Shown here piece after piece: positions 18,367 through 26,639 of a stretch of 64,000 nucleotides of DNA. Every line of letters starts with the position of its first letter. Within the stretch, counting starts at the first letter, position 1. The stretch lies in NCBI RefSeq assembly GCF_000219915.2, contig NC_017964.1:434001-498000 (forward strand), in the 5' to 3' direction. Source of the stretch: Advenella kashmirensis WT001. GTDB lineage: Bacteria; Pseudomonadota; Gammaproteobacteria; Burkholderiales; Burkholderiaceae_B. Under the pieces are notes generated by a model. That model was not told where the DNA came from and searched no databases. It worked only from the letters and a program-made list of their open reading frames with translations. The translations under genes and the position numbers were made by a program.

Positions 18367-19599
18367 ATGCAGTTGCTCTTTTGCCGTCAGATGAACCGGT
18401 TTCGTTCCAGAATATGCGCCCAGGTGCGCCTGCGCACCGGCATCCGAACGTTGTTGCTCATGTGCTTGTCCGGGATGGCGGTGGCGGCAACAGAGGATCA
18501 GGCCAGTCTTTCCCAAAAGCTGCAGGATGCCGTTCCCGCAGGCGTACGTCTGGTTGTCGCAGAACAAAGCGACCAGTTTTCCATTCCATGGAAAATATCG
18601 GGTCTGGGTGCGGATGCGCCATACAACATTACATTTGCCAATTTTAACGGCGGGCCCGCTGTGCTGGAAGCATTGGTGGCCGGTGCGGTTGATGTCGGCT
18701 TTATTGGCGAAGCGCCGTTGCCGCTTGCACTGGCCGCTGGCGTGAAAGATCTGAAAGTGATTGCCGTCATTGCCAATCCGGGCAGCCCTGGCAATATTTT
18801 TCTGGTGGCGCAACCGGGCAGCGGCATTCATAAAGCGACTGATCTGGCCGGCAAAACCATCGCCTATCCGCCTGGCACGGGTCGACATATGATCCTGAGC
18901 GGTATCCTGCATTCGGCCGGCCTGGATATTCGCAAGGATATCCGCAACGTGGCACTGGCCGGATCTGAGGTCGCGCCAACATTTGCTTCGCGCTCGGTGG
19001 ATGCCGCCATTGTCCTGGGCCAGCAACTGTTCAGATTGGGCAGTCCGCCGATTATTGAAGACGGCACGGGTCATAACTGGGGTCTGAATGTGCTGGTGAC
19101 ACGCCAATCGGTATTGGACGACCCGGACAAAGTGCGGGCGCTGGCTGATCTGACGCGACGTGCGGTGCAAGTGCTGAACTGGCAGCAACGTCACGCCGAA
19201 CAGTGGATTCGCGCAAGCTATGTGAAGCAGCAAGGGCTGACGTATGAACAGGGAAAATATCTGTACGACAAATCGGGGCTGGGCACCTACTACCCAATAG
19301 AAAATCTGCTCAGGCAGGTTTATCAGCAGATTGCTGATGGTCTGTACGAAACCGGTGCATTGCAGAAAAAGGTCACGGTCGACCCGTTTCTGGATACGCG
19401 ATTCAACGAGATTGTCGCTGCACAGAATCGGCAGGACGGTATTGTACCGAAGCAGCTAATAAATGACCGGCATGCCGTCATTGCGTCGCAAAGCGTGGCG
19501 GCGCCAGCTGGCTTGCCCAAAGCGCCTGCACCGACTACCGAAGCCAAAACGGATTCGGCACCCATCGTGCTCGCACGACCGATCCTTACGACACCTTGA
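18367..19599 (+). CDS. Sulfonate-type ABC substrate-binding protein (SsuA/AtsR-like)
   Basis: A 410-residue periplasmic binding protein of the SsuA/NrtA family. The start at 18367 follows AAGGAGAG. An N-terminal hydrophobic stretch (LLLMCLSGMAVAA) acts as the export signal after a long basic leader. FANFNGGPAVLEALVAGAVDVGFIGEAP and AYPPGTGRHMILSGIL are the family's ligand-pocket regions. The protein carries a Pro/Ala-rich tail of about 45 residues beyond the domain, unusual for the family. It lies between the ATPase and the second dioxygenase. Confidence 0.85.
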   Translation: MQLLFCRQMNRFRSRICAQVRLRTGIRTLLLMCLSGMAVAATEDQASLSQKLQDAVPAGVRLVVAEQSDQFSIPWKISGLGADAPYNITFANFNGGPAVLEALVAGAVDVGFIGEAPLPLALAAGVKDLKVIAVIANPGSPGNIFLVAQPGSGIHKATDLAGKTIAYPPGTGRHMILSGILHSAGLDIRKDIRNVALAGSEVAPTFASRSVDAAIVLGQQLFRLGSPPIIEDGTGHNWGLNVLVTRQSVLDDPDKVRALADLTRRAVQVLNWQQRHAEQWIRASYVKQQGLTYEQGKYLYDKSGLGTYYPIENLLRQVYQQIADGLYETGALQKKVTVDPFLDTRFNEIVAAQNRQDGIVPKQLINDRHAVIASQSVAAPAGLPKAPAPTTEAKTDSAPIVLARPILTTP

Positions 19600-19659
19600 T
19601 TTTGCAGCTCGTTCAATAACTATAGATTGCAGCAGCGCAATCATCTAAAAGGATTTGAT

Positions 19660-20631
19660 ATGTCATATGTACTTGAAGCAACAGATACACAGGCAGTGGC
19701 CGCCATCCCTTCACCAGGGCCGCAGTTTTCCATTACACCGCTGACCGCGCATATTGGCGCACAAATAGATGGCCTGGACTTGCGCTTTACGCTTACGCCA
19801 ACGCAGATAGCAGGCATTCGCGCGGCACTGCTCAAGTGGAAAGTTATTTTCTTTCGCAATCAGTACCTGAGCCATGAACAGCATGTTGCATTCAGCCGGC
19901 AATTTGGCCAGCTGACTGTTGGCCATCCGGTCTTCGGTTATGTGCCAGGCCATCCCGAAGTCTATTCGGTCGGACGCGATCGCAAGGCCAACCGCTTTGA
20001 TGGTCAGCGCCTGGTGCGCCCCTGGACCGGGTGGCATACGGATGTGACTGCTGCAGTGAACCCGCCTTTTGCTTCCATCTTGCGTGGCGTGACCATTCCT
20101 GCGTATTCAGGTGATACGCAATGGACCAATCTGGTGGCCGCCTATCGCGGATTGTCGCCCACCCTGCGCTCATTCGTGGATACGTTGCGCGGTGAGCACC
20201 GCTTTGCGCCGCCCGACGGTGCGCAGGGCAAGACGGCATTTGAGCAGGATGTAAGAAAACGGCCCCTGGTCAGCCACCATCCGCTGGTCCGGGTGCACCC
20301 CGAGACTGGTGAGCGGGCGCTCTATGTCAGCCCATCGTTTCTCAAGCACATTGTGGGGCTTGCACCGCGCGAAAGCGAGCAGTTATTGCAGTTGTTGTTT
20401 GAACATGTGATTCGACCGGAGTACACCGTACGCTTCAAATGGGAACCGGGATCGATTGCATTCTGGGATAACCGTTCCACAGCCCATCTGCCACCGGTGG
20501 ATATATTTGAAACGGCGTTTGATCGCCAGCTTTACCGTACCACGCTGGTGGGCGATGTTCCTGTCGGACCGGATGGTACTGCATCGGCGGCCATTGAAGG
20601 TGAGCCCGTCCTGGCACACCAGGCCGATTGA
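19660..20631 (+). CDS. TauD/TfdA family 2-oxoglutarate dioxygenase (second copy)
   Basis: A 323-residue paralogue of the dioxygenase at 15677. The Fe ligands fall at matching positions: His126 and Asp128 in GWHTDVTA, His276 in FWDNRSTAHLPP, and the 2-oxoglutarate Arg293 in LYRTTLVGD. The ATG at 19660 follows AAAAGGA. It closes the five-gene operon. Two copies around one transporter suggest either different organosulfur substrates or sequential steps; the substrate-facing segment around residues 91-120 differs strongly between the two. Confidence 0.88.
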   Translation: MSYVLEATDTQAVAAIPSPGPQFSITPLTAHIGAQIDGLDLRFTLTPTQIAGIRAALLKWKVIFFRNQYLSHEQHVAFSRQFGQLTVGHPVFGYVPGHPEVYSVGRDRKANRFDGQRLVRPWTGWHTDVTAAVNPPFASILRGVTIPAYSGDTQWTNLVAAYRGLSPTLRSFVDTLRGEHRFAPPDGAQGKTAFEQDVRKRPLVSHHPLVRVHPETGERALYVSPSFLKHIVGLAPRESEQLLQLLFEHVIRPEYTVRFKWEPGSIAFWDNRSTAHLPPVDIFETAFDRQLYRTTLVGDVPVGPDGTASAAIEGEPVLAHQAD

Positions 20632-20782
20632 AATTGCGTAAAATCAATGTGTGACGTTAATTTGCAATGATCCATTTGCGACGATCAGTTTTGCAACGGT
20701 TTTACCACCGGTCCGGCCCGTCGTCTCCTCCAGGCGGATCGGTGGCTTTTCATTACATGGCGATTGGCGCGTCTGCGCGGCA

Positions 20783-20806
20783 ATACGTCTATACGTCTAT
20801 ACGTCT
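20783..20806. repeat. Three tandem copies of ATACGTCT
   Basis: The 8-base unit ATACGTCT is repeated three times without interruption in the gap between the second dioxygenase and pirin. Nothing else was recognised in this 245-base convergent gap. It may be a slipped-strand repeat. Confidence 0.75.
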
Positions 20807-20876
20807 GGCGCCGTTCTGGCGACAGGCAGCCACTGCATGCGCTGCCTGCGGTTTGAACGGCCAGCGGCAATTGCGC

Positions 20877-21584
20877 TTAGAATTGCGCCGGCAGATCAAA
20901 CACCAATACTTCGGCGTTGCTGCCATTTTCCAGAACCACGGATTTTTCATCCGTAATTTTCAATGCATCGCCTGCCTGTAGCGCCCGGCCATTGACCATC
21001 ACGCTGCCTTTGGCTACATGCACATACCCGGCGCGCCCGTCTGCCAGTTCATGACTCAGTGCAGGATCGTTATCCAGGATGCTGGCATATATCCTTGCAT
21101 TCTGGTGGATCAGCACCGAACCCTGTTCCCCGTCGGGTGAGGCGATCAGGCGCAGGCGGCCCTTTTTCTCGGCTGGCGCGAAGGCTTTCTCTTCATAGCC
21201 AGGTGCGATACCGGGCCTGTCCGGTTCAATCCATATTTGCAGGAAATGCACCGGTTGCTCGGCCGAATCGTTATATTCACTATGCATGATGCCGGTTCCG
21301 GCGCTCATGCGCTGTACGTCGCCATAGCCGATGGCCGAACCGTTGCCCATACTGTCGGAGTGGGCGAGCTTGCCTTCCAATACATATGAGATAATTTCCA
21401 TGTCGCGATGACCATGCTTGCCAAAGCCGCGCCCGGGTTGCACCCGGTCCTCGTTGATCACAAGCAGCGGGCCAAACCCGGTATGGGCAGGGTCATGATA
21501 GCCGCCGAACGAGAATGAGTGGCGAGAACTTAGCCATCCGTGCTCGGCAACACCGCGATCTTCACTTTTTCTGATTTCCAGCAT
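20877..21584 (-). CDS. Pirin family protein
   Basis: A 235-residue bicupin of the pirin family (YhhW-like); some members have quercetinase activity. The metal motif of the first cupin is GFGKHGHRDMEIISYVLEG-like, with His residues in PGRGFGKHGHRDME and a Glu/His in TGIMHSEYN. HFLQIWIEPD follows, as in YhhW. The start at 21584 (MLEIRKS) follows AAGGAATAATTAAA; the frame extends upstream without a better ribosome site. It is divergent from a LysR gene that probably controls it. Confidence 0.88.
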   Translation of the reverse strand: MLEIRKSEDRGVAEHGWLSSRHSFSFGGYHDPAHTGFGPLLVINEDRVQPGRGFGKHGHRDMEIISYVLEGKLAHSDSMGNGSAIGYGDVQRMSAGTGIMHSEYNDSAEQPVHFLQIWIEPDRPGIAPGYEEKAFAPAEKKGRLRLIASPDGEQGSVLIHQNARIYASILDNDPALSHELADGRAGYVHVAKGSVMVNGRALQAGDALKITDEKSVVLENGSNAEVLVFDLPAQF

Positions 21585-21776
21585 TTTAATTATTCCTTGA
21601 TAATGGGTTAGGATGCTTTGAAGGACATACCCCAATCGCATTTGCGATAGATCTGCACTGAATGCAGCGCGCCCTCTGTTGCACCACTGATACTGTTATT
21701 GTATGGGGTATATTAGCGATTCTGAAGACCGAAATTCGGAACTCTTTTTCCTTAATCTGGAACAATCGCAACCGTC

Positions 21777-22723
21777 ATGACACTCAACGCAAACGACCTG
21801 ATTCTTTTTGCCCAGGTCATGGATTCCGGCAGTTTTTCTGCCGCAGCAGACCGCCTCGGCCTGCCTAAATCTACCCTGTCGCGCCGCATCAGCGGACTGG
21901 AGACAGAGCTGGGCGAGCGCCTGATTACTCGCAGTACGCGCAAGCTGATGATCACTGAGTTTGGCAGCGAGGTGCTTGAACATGCGCGTCGACTTGTCGA
22001 TGAAACAGAAACGACAATGGCCTTCGCTCTGAACCGGCAGGCAACCCCTCAGGGAACATTGCGGGTGTCATTTCCTCCCGATTTTTTTGAACATGCACTT
22101 GCAGAGTTTTTGCCTCTGTTTTCAGAGCAGCATCCGAATGTGCGGCTGGAACTGGATCTGTCCGCAAGACGGGTGGATCTGTTGGCTGAACGATTCGATG
22201 CGGCGATCCGTGTGGCTACGTCCCTGCCCGATGACAACAGCCTGGTCGCCCGCCGTCTTGCGACACTGGTGACGACCCTGTATGCCAGCCCTTCCTACAT
22301 GAGCAAGCATGGCCCGCCCAAGGAGCCCGACGATCTGAAAACACATCGTGGACTGATGCTGATGAATAGCATGGGCGACATTCGGCGCTGGCGCTTGAGC
22401 CGCGGCACCGATTTCTGGGAAGCTCGCCGGCCTGCATGTTCAGCTCGAACTCCCTGGGGCTGCAGCGGACCATGGCGCTTCACGGCATGGGTATTGGCGG
22501 TTTGCCCGAACCCATGGCCAGGCCGTTTGTTGAAAACGGCTCGCTGGTGCCTGCTTTACCAGGTTGGAATTTACCCGAAGCGATTGTCTGGTGCGTTACG
22601 CCCGGACGCCGTCTGCTGTCGCCAGCCACACGAGCATTTATTGAAGTATTCAGCCAGGTCATGAAGGGAAATGCTGCTTATCGAATTGCAGATATCAAAG
22701 CGCTACTGGCCAGCCAACCGTAA
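21777..22723 (+). pseudogene. LysR family regulator, one frameshift
   Basis: A LysR-type regulator of the CrgA/AaeR-like group. The winged helix is intact (LILFAQVMDSGSFSAAADRLGLPKSTLSRRIS-type pattern; NDLILFAQVMDSGSFSAAA) and the effector domain runs on to RRWRLSRGTDFW. Near 22424 the frame shifts; the second frame continues with MFSSNSLGLQRTMALHGMGIG and ends at 22723. One added base restores about 316 residues. The divergent pirin gene is its likely target. Confidence 0.83.
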
Positions 22724-22770
22724 ACGCCCAGGATAAAAATCCACCATAAATAGTGTGATCAACAAAGAAA

Positions 22771-22804
22771 AAGCCATATCCGTTGCGGGATATGGCCTTT
22801 TTTT
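22771..22804. terminator. Bidirectional intrinsic terminator
   Basis: GCCATATCC (22773-22781) pairs with GGATATGGC (22788-22796), followed by a run of T. On the other strand the A-run before the stem gives the matching T-run. It can therefore stop both the LysR gene and the leftward small secreted-protein gene, which are convergent here. Confidence 0.85.
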
Positions 22805-22842
22805 CACGCTATGCCAACTGTAATAGCTGGCGCGTTTCTGAC

Positions 22843-23109
22843 TTAGTCACCCAGATATTCGTCTGCAGGATGTTCTGCCTGATACGCAGCCAGATCGCGT
22901 TGAACATCAGCACGGCTATCGGTGCTGCGAATAAGAATGGCTGGATAGGAAGAATCGTTGGTGTCGCTTTGTTCAACGATCAGATTTTGTTGCACGGGGC
23001 TGACCGCATTTTCAGGAAAGCCATATTGGCTGTCAGAAAATCCGGCAGCATGAGCGGCGCCAGTAACAAAAGCGGCACCAAAAAGAAGGGAAGCAAGTAC
23101 GTTTTTCAT
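22843..23109 (-). CDS. Small secreted protein (DUF4148-like)
   Basis: An 88-residue protein with a clear signal peptide (MKNVLASLLFGAAFVTGAAHA) and a short mature part ending in SRADVQRDLAAYQAEHPADEYLGD. The RADVQRDLAAYQ segment resembles the DUF4148 family of short exported proteins common in Burkholderiales. Function unknown. The start at 23109 follows GGAGTTAACAATC. Two palindromic operator-like sites lie about 130-200 bases upstream. Confidence 0.65.
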   Translation of the reverse strand: MKNVLASLLFGAAFVTGAAHAAGFSDSQYGFPENAVSPVQQNLIVEQSDTNDSSYPAILIRSTDSRADVQRDLAAYQAEHPADEYLGD

Positions 23110-23239
23110 GATTGTTAACTCCATAAATGATCGGTTGAAATCTGCGCAAGTGTGTATCGGTTTTGATGCACTGCAGGTTTCAGTGAGTTCATTATGGACT
23201 TCTAAAATCGATAGAAAAATACTTATTACAGAATTGTGA

Positions 23240-23255
23240 ATTCCATATATGGAAT
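23240..23255. promoter_or_regulatory. Perfect palindrome ATTCCATATATGGAAT
   Basis: A perfect 16-base palindrome, ATTCCATATATGGAAT, that looks like the binding site of a dimeric regulator. A near-identical site starts 51 bases further on, close to five helical turns. The nearest gene is the small secreted protein starting at 23109. Confidence 0.6.
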
Positions 23256-23290
23256 AATCATGGTATCAATAGTGTGATTGATTTTAACTA

Positions 23291-23306
23291 ATTCCATATT
23301 TGGAAT
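23291..23306. promoter_or_regulatory. Second palindrome ATTCCATATTTGGAAT
   Basis: ATTCCATATTTGGAAT keeps both 6-base arms of the site at 23240 and the same 4-base spacer length. Together they look like a paired operator. Confidence 0.55.
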
Positions 23307-23485
23307 AAGCTATCACCAATATACATGAAGTTTGCAAAGCGGTCATTTATTATATTCAGTGGGATGTTGCCGTGCATCACAGCTGGAGCGGGCAGCTTTG
23401 TCGAATTGGGTGCCGGCGCAGTTGCATAAAGATATAAGCGCAGGCTACTATCCGTTGCTTTTTTGTTTTGCACTGGTTTCTCGGA

Positions 23486-23667
23486 TTATGCCGGGCCAGC
23501 ATAGCTATGCCAAATGCAATTGGGTATAACGAATGTGGTGCTTTTGTTGCGCCAGGGCAGGTACAGTCAGGCGCTGATCTTCAACCAGATAACGGCTAGC
23601 GGATTCAGGCGGCAAACAAGGGATATCCCGAATTAATGAGTGCTTGACAGCCAAAATATTGAATTCC
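23486..23667 (-). pseudogene. Possible C-terminal relic of a LysR regulator
   Basis: On the minus strand the segment reads IRDIPCLPPESASRYLVED, QRLTVPALAQ and, after a one-base shift near 23507, YTQLHLIWHSYAGPA before a stop at 23486. The order (a proline-rich LP motif, a gain-of-function-like RLTVPAL segment, then an aromatic strand ending in WH) resembles the end of a LysR effector domain. No N-terminal part is found. The identification is tentative. Confidence 0.25.
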
Positions 23668-23682
23668 ATACTACGCACATAC

Positions 23683-23700
23683 TTGTATGATGTCATACAA
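23683..23700. promoter_or_regulatory. GntR/FadR-type palindrome TTGTATGATGTCATACAA
   Basis: TTGTATGA and TCATACAA form a perfect 8-base inverted repeat around TG. Palindromes of this form with GTATG/CATAC cores are typical of FadR-subfamily GntR regulators that control sugar-acid catabolism. It lies 333 bases before the SMP-30/TRAP operon. No GntR gene is present in the window. Confidence 0.55.
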
Positions 23701-24032
23701 TGAAAAACGCAAATCATCATGAAACCCATTCTTCTGCATTCTTTCCCCTTGCTGCAAGTTTTCGCTTTGTCTAAAGGAAAAAAGAAACATGCCTCGGAAT
23801 GCCTTGGCGTGCCTGGCAACTTTTCGCGGCTTGCAATCACCCGAAGCACACCTATTGCCCCGATTCGCAATAGGGCGCGTATCTTATCGGACGTCATATC
23901 CCTTTATCCTCCGCGATGGAGCTGGCTGCACCCATTAAGCTGCATTGCGTGTGCAAGCGCGCAGACGCAGCAATGGTCTCCACACACTAATGATGAATGT
24001 GATATCTGCAAGGCCAGGACAGGAGTACATGC

Positions 24033-24919
24033 ATGACGCACGCCCATGTTGAACGCATTGGCAATATGTTGTGCCAGGTGGGGGAAAGCCCGGTATGGCA
24101 TTCGCAACACCAGGCGCTTTACTGGACCGATATTCCGGCCAGGCAATTGTGGCGCTATGAGCCAGGCAATGGCGCGATTGATCAATGGTCTTTGCCCGAG
24201 ATGGCCGGTTGCATTGCCATGCGAGACGATGGCTGGCTTGCAGCCATGGAAACAGGGATTTTTTCGCTTTCTGATTTGACTGTCGCCGATCCTGCCCCGG
24301 CTGTGCAACTTATGGCAACTGTGATGCACACGCGTTCGGGTATGCGATTTAACGACGGGCGCTGCGATCGCCAGGGTCGCTTTTGGGCCGGGACCATGCT
24401 CAAGGACATGGCAGCGGGCGCATCGGTAGGCCGGCTATACCGCTACGCGGCGGGCGAACTTGCCATGCCAGTGGTTGAGCCCATGATTGTGCCAAATGGC
24501 ATGGCGTTCAGTCCTGATGGCCGCCGCATGTATCTGTCGGACTCCCACCCGTCACGCAAGATGGTGTGGGTGTATGACTATGATCCTGAGACCGGCTTGC
24601 CGGGCAATCGCCGCGTTTTCATTGAAGCCTTGCCTGCCGGGCGTCCCGACGGCGCTGCAATAGACCAGGATGGTTGTTACTGGATTTGCGGTAACGAAGC
24701 GGGCCGAATCTATCGATATACGCCCGACGGCCGTCTGGACCGCAGTGTGCAACTGCCCGTCCCCCGGGTTGCCATGTGCGCCTTTGGGGGTCGTAATCTT
24801 GATACCTTGTTTGTGACCAGCATACGTCCGGCAGATGCGGCGCCCGACGCCTGGATGGCGCGGTCTTTGCCCTGACGCCGGGAACCCGCGGTCTGCAGGA
24901 ACCGAGCTATTGTGACTAA
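24033..24919 (+). pseudogene. SMP-30/gluconolactonase family protein, late frameshift
   Basis: A six-bladed propeller lactonase of the SMP-30 (gluconolaconase/regucalcin) family, which hydrolyses sugar lactones. Metal-ligand motifs are present: Glu18 in QVGESPVWH, Asn in VPNGMAFSPDGRRMYLSDS and Asp in GRPDGAAIDQDGCYW. The main frame stops at 24875, but a frame change near 24850 gives the expected C-terminus (LDGAVFALTPGTRG) ending at the TAA at 24917. The ATG at 24033 follows AGGAG. It heads an operon with a TRAP transporter, suggesting uptake and hydrolysis of a sugar acid or its lactone. Confidence 0.82.
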
Positions 24920-25076
24920 TCGTATGTGATTAAGCGATTGCGATTAAGCGATCGTGATTCGTGATGGAAACCGGCCCGTACAGGGACGGCGCGCAGCACC
25001 GCAGCAACCACGCTTTACCGTGTTATCAATCAGTTCATATCCAACAACAATACCAGCCCCAACCCGGAGGAAGACA

Positions 25077-26058
25077 ATGCAATTGACCCCAGCCGTTTCG
25101 GTCAGATCGTGACCGCCGCCATGCTCGCATTTGCAGGCATGCACACCGCCCAGGCGCTTGAACTGCGCACAGCCGACATCCATCCCAGTGATTATCCCAC
25201 CGTGAAAGCGGTGGAATACATGGGCGATCTTATCAAGAAAAAAAGTGATGGCCGTATTACGGTCAAGGTATTTTCAGGCAGTAAACTGGGCAGCGAAGAT
25301 GACTCGATCGAACAGGTCAAGCTTGGAGCGCTGGCCATGGCCCGGGTGAGCAGCGCTGCCATGCATAACATTTGTGAAACCACAAGGGTGCCGTCGCTGC
25401 CATTTCTGTTTCGCTCGGTAGAACACCAGCACAAAGTGCTGGACAGCGATATCGGCAGCCAGATTCTCAAGTCTTGCGAAGATGCCGGGTTCGTAGGCCT
25501 GGCATGGTATGACAGCGGTGCGCGCTCCATGTACACCCGTAGCAAGCCGGTCAAAACCGTTGCGGACGTTAAGGGGATGAAAATTCGGGTACAGCAGTCT
25601 GACCTGTCGGTCGCCATGGTGGAAGCGCTTGGCGCCAATGCGACCCCCATGCCAATGGCGAAGTCTACACGGCGCTCAAGACAGGGCTGGTGGATGCAGC
25701 CGAAAACAATTTCCCCAGCTACGACAGTGGTCATCATTTCGAAGTGGCAAAGTACTTTTCGCTGACAGAGCATACGATGACGCCGGAGATCCTGGTGTAC
25801 TCCAAGCGGCAGTGGGACAAGCTACCGGCAGCGGACCAGCAAATCATTCGCCAGGCAGCTCAGGAGTCAGTTCCCTATATGCGCAAGCTGTGGGCAGAGC
25901 GTGAAGAAAAGTCCCGCGCGGTGGTGGAAAAAGGCGGTGCGCAGATTGTAGAGCCGGACAAGGCATCGTTCCAGGCCGTCATGAAGCCCGTCTATGATCG
26001 CTTCATTACAACACCGCAAATGAAGGATCTGGTTGCGCGCATTCAGGCTGTGAAATAG
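25077..26058 (+). pseudogene. dctP: TRAP transporter substrate-binding protein (DctP), two frameshifts
   Basis: A DctP-family periplasmic receptor. The likely ATG at 25077 follows GGAGG, but a one-base loss near 25083 is needed to join it to the signal peptide ([21 protein letters not shown]). The body has [25 protein letters not shown] and [31 protein letters not shown] second break near 25660 (ATGGCGAAG, one G short) precedes [21 protein letters not shown], the arginine/asparagine ligand region. The full length of about 327 residues is normal. The frame internal to 25109 alone would lack a proper start. Confidence 0.83.
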
Positions 26059-26066
26059 GACCTGTG

Positions 26067-26639
26067 ATGACTGCCCAAATGATTGAATCCAAAACCGTTG
26101 GCGATGTTCATGCGGGAAGGCCCGGCTGCGGCTGGGCTTTCCCGCTGGATCTGTATACGCGCGGATGTGCACTGCTGGCGCGTCTGTGCATGATGGCCAG
26201 TGTCGTCGGCCTGGTCTGCCTGATTGCGGCCGTGGCATTCCAGGTATTCGGGCGCCATGTCCTGAACGATACGCCTACCTGGGCTGAAAGCCTGTCGCTG
26301 CTGCTGGTGCTGTTTGTGACGATGATGGGCGCGGCTGTGGGTGTGCGTGATGCCGGCCATATCGGTTTCGAATCACTGGCCGATCTGTTGCCGCCTGCGC
26401 TCAAACGCTGGCAATGCATTCTGGTGCATGCGCTGGTGTTGCTGTTTGGCGCGCTGATGGCATGGTATTGCGGCGAGCTGGCGCAATCGGTGCATGCGGT
26501 AAAAATTCCCAATCTTGGTCTTTCCGAAGCATGGAAGTATGTGCCCGCCATGCTCTCCGGTGTACTGATCGTATTGTTTTCGATCGAGCATATCATCGCG
26601 ATATTGCGCAATCAAAAGGTGGTGCCCGCATGGCTTTGA
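26067..26639 (+). CDS. dctQ: TRAP transporter small permease (DctQ)
   Basis: A 190-residue four-helix membrane protein of the DctQ family. The family motif is visible in QVFGRHVLNDTPTWAESLSLLL and in VGVRDAGHIGFESLADLLP. The ATG at 26067 follows AGGA at 26057-26060; a GTG lies one codon earlier. Its end overlaps the DctM start by ten bases. Confidence 0.87.
   Translation: MTAQMIESKTVGDVHAGRPGCGWAFPLDLYTRGCALLARLCMMASVVGLVCLIAAVAFQVFGRHVLNDTPTWAESLSLLLVLFVTMMGAAVGVRDAGHIGFESLADLLPPALKRWQCILVHALVLLFGALMAWYCGELAQSVHAVKIPNLGLSEAWKYVPAMLSGVLIVLFSIEHIIAILRNQKVVPAWL

Larger units (their letters stand above)
23110..24032. other. 923-base intergenic region with operators and a gene relic
   Basis: No intact gene is seen. 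The region holds two ATTCCA...TGGAAT palindromes, a possible LysR C-terminal relic and a GntR-like palindrome, each listed separately. Other open frames here have no family similarity that I can recognise. It separates the leftward small secreted-protein gene from the rightward lactonase/TRAP operon. Confidence 0.55.

Noticed and set aside
23505..23897. 130-codon minus-strand frame taken as an intact gene
   Set aside because: Only its last third looks protein-like, and it lacks a ribosome site; listed only as a possible LysR relic.
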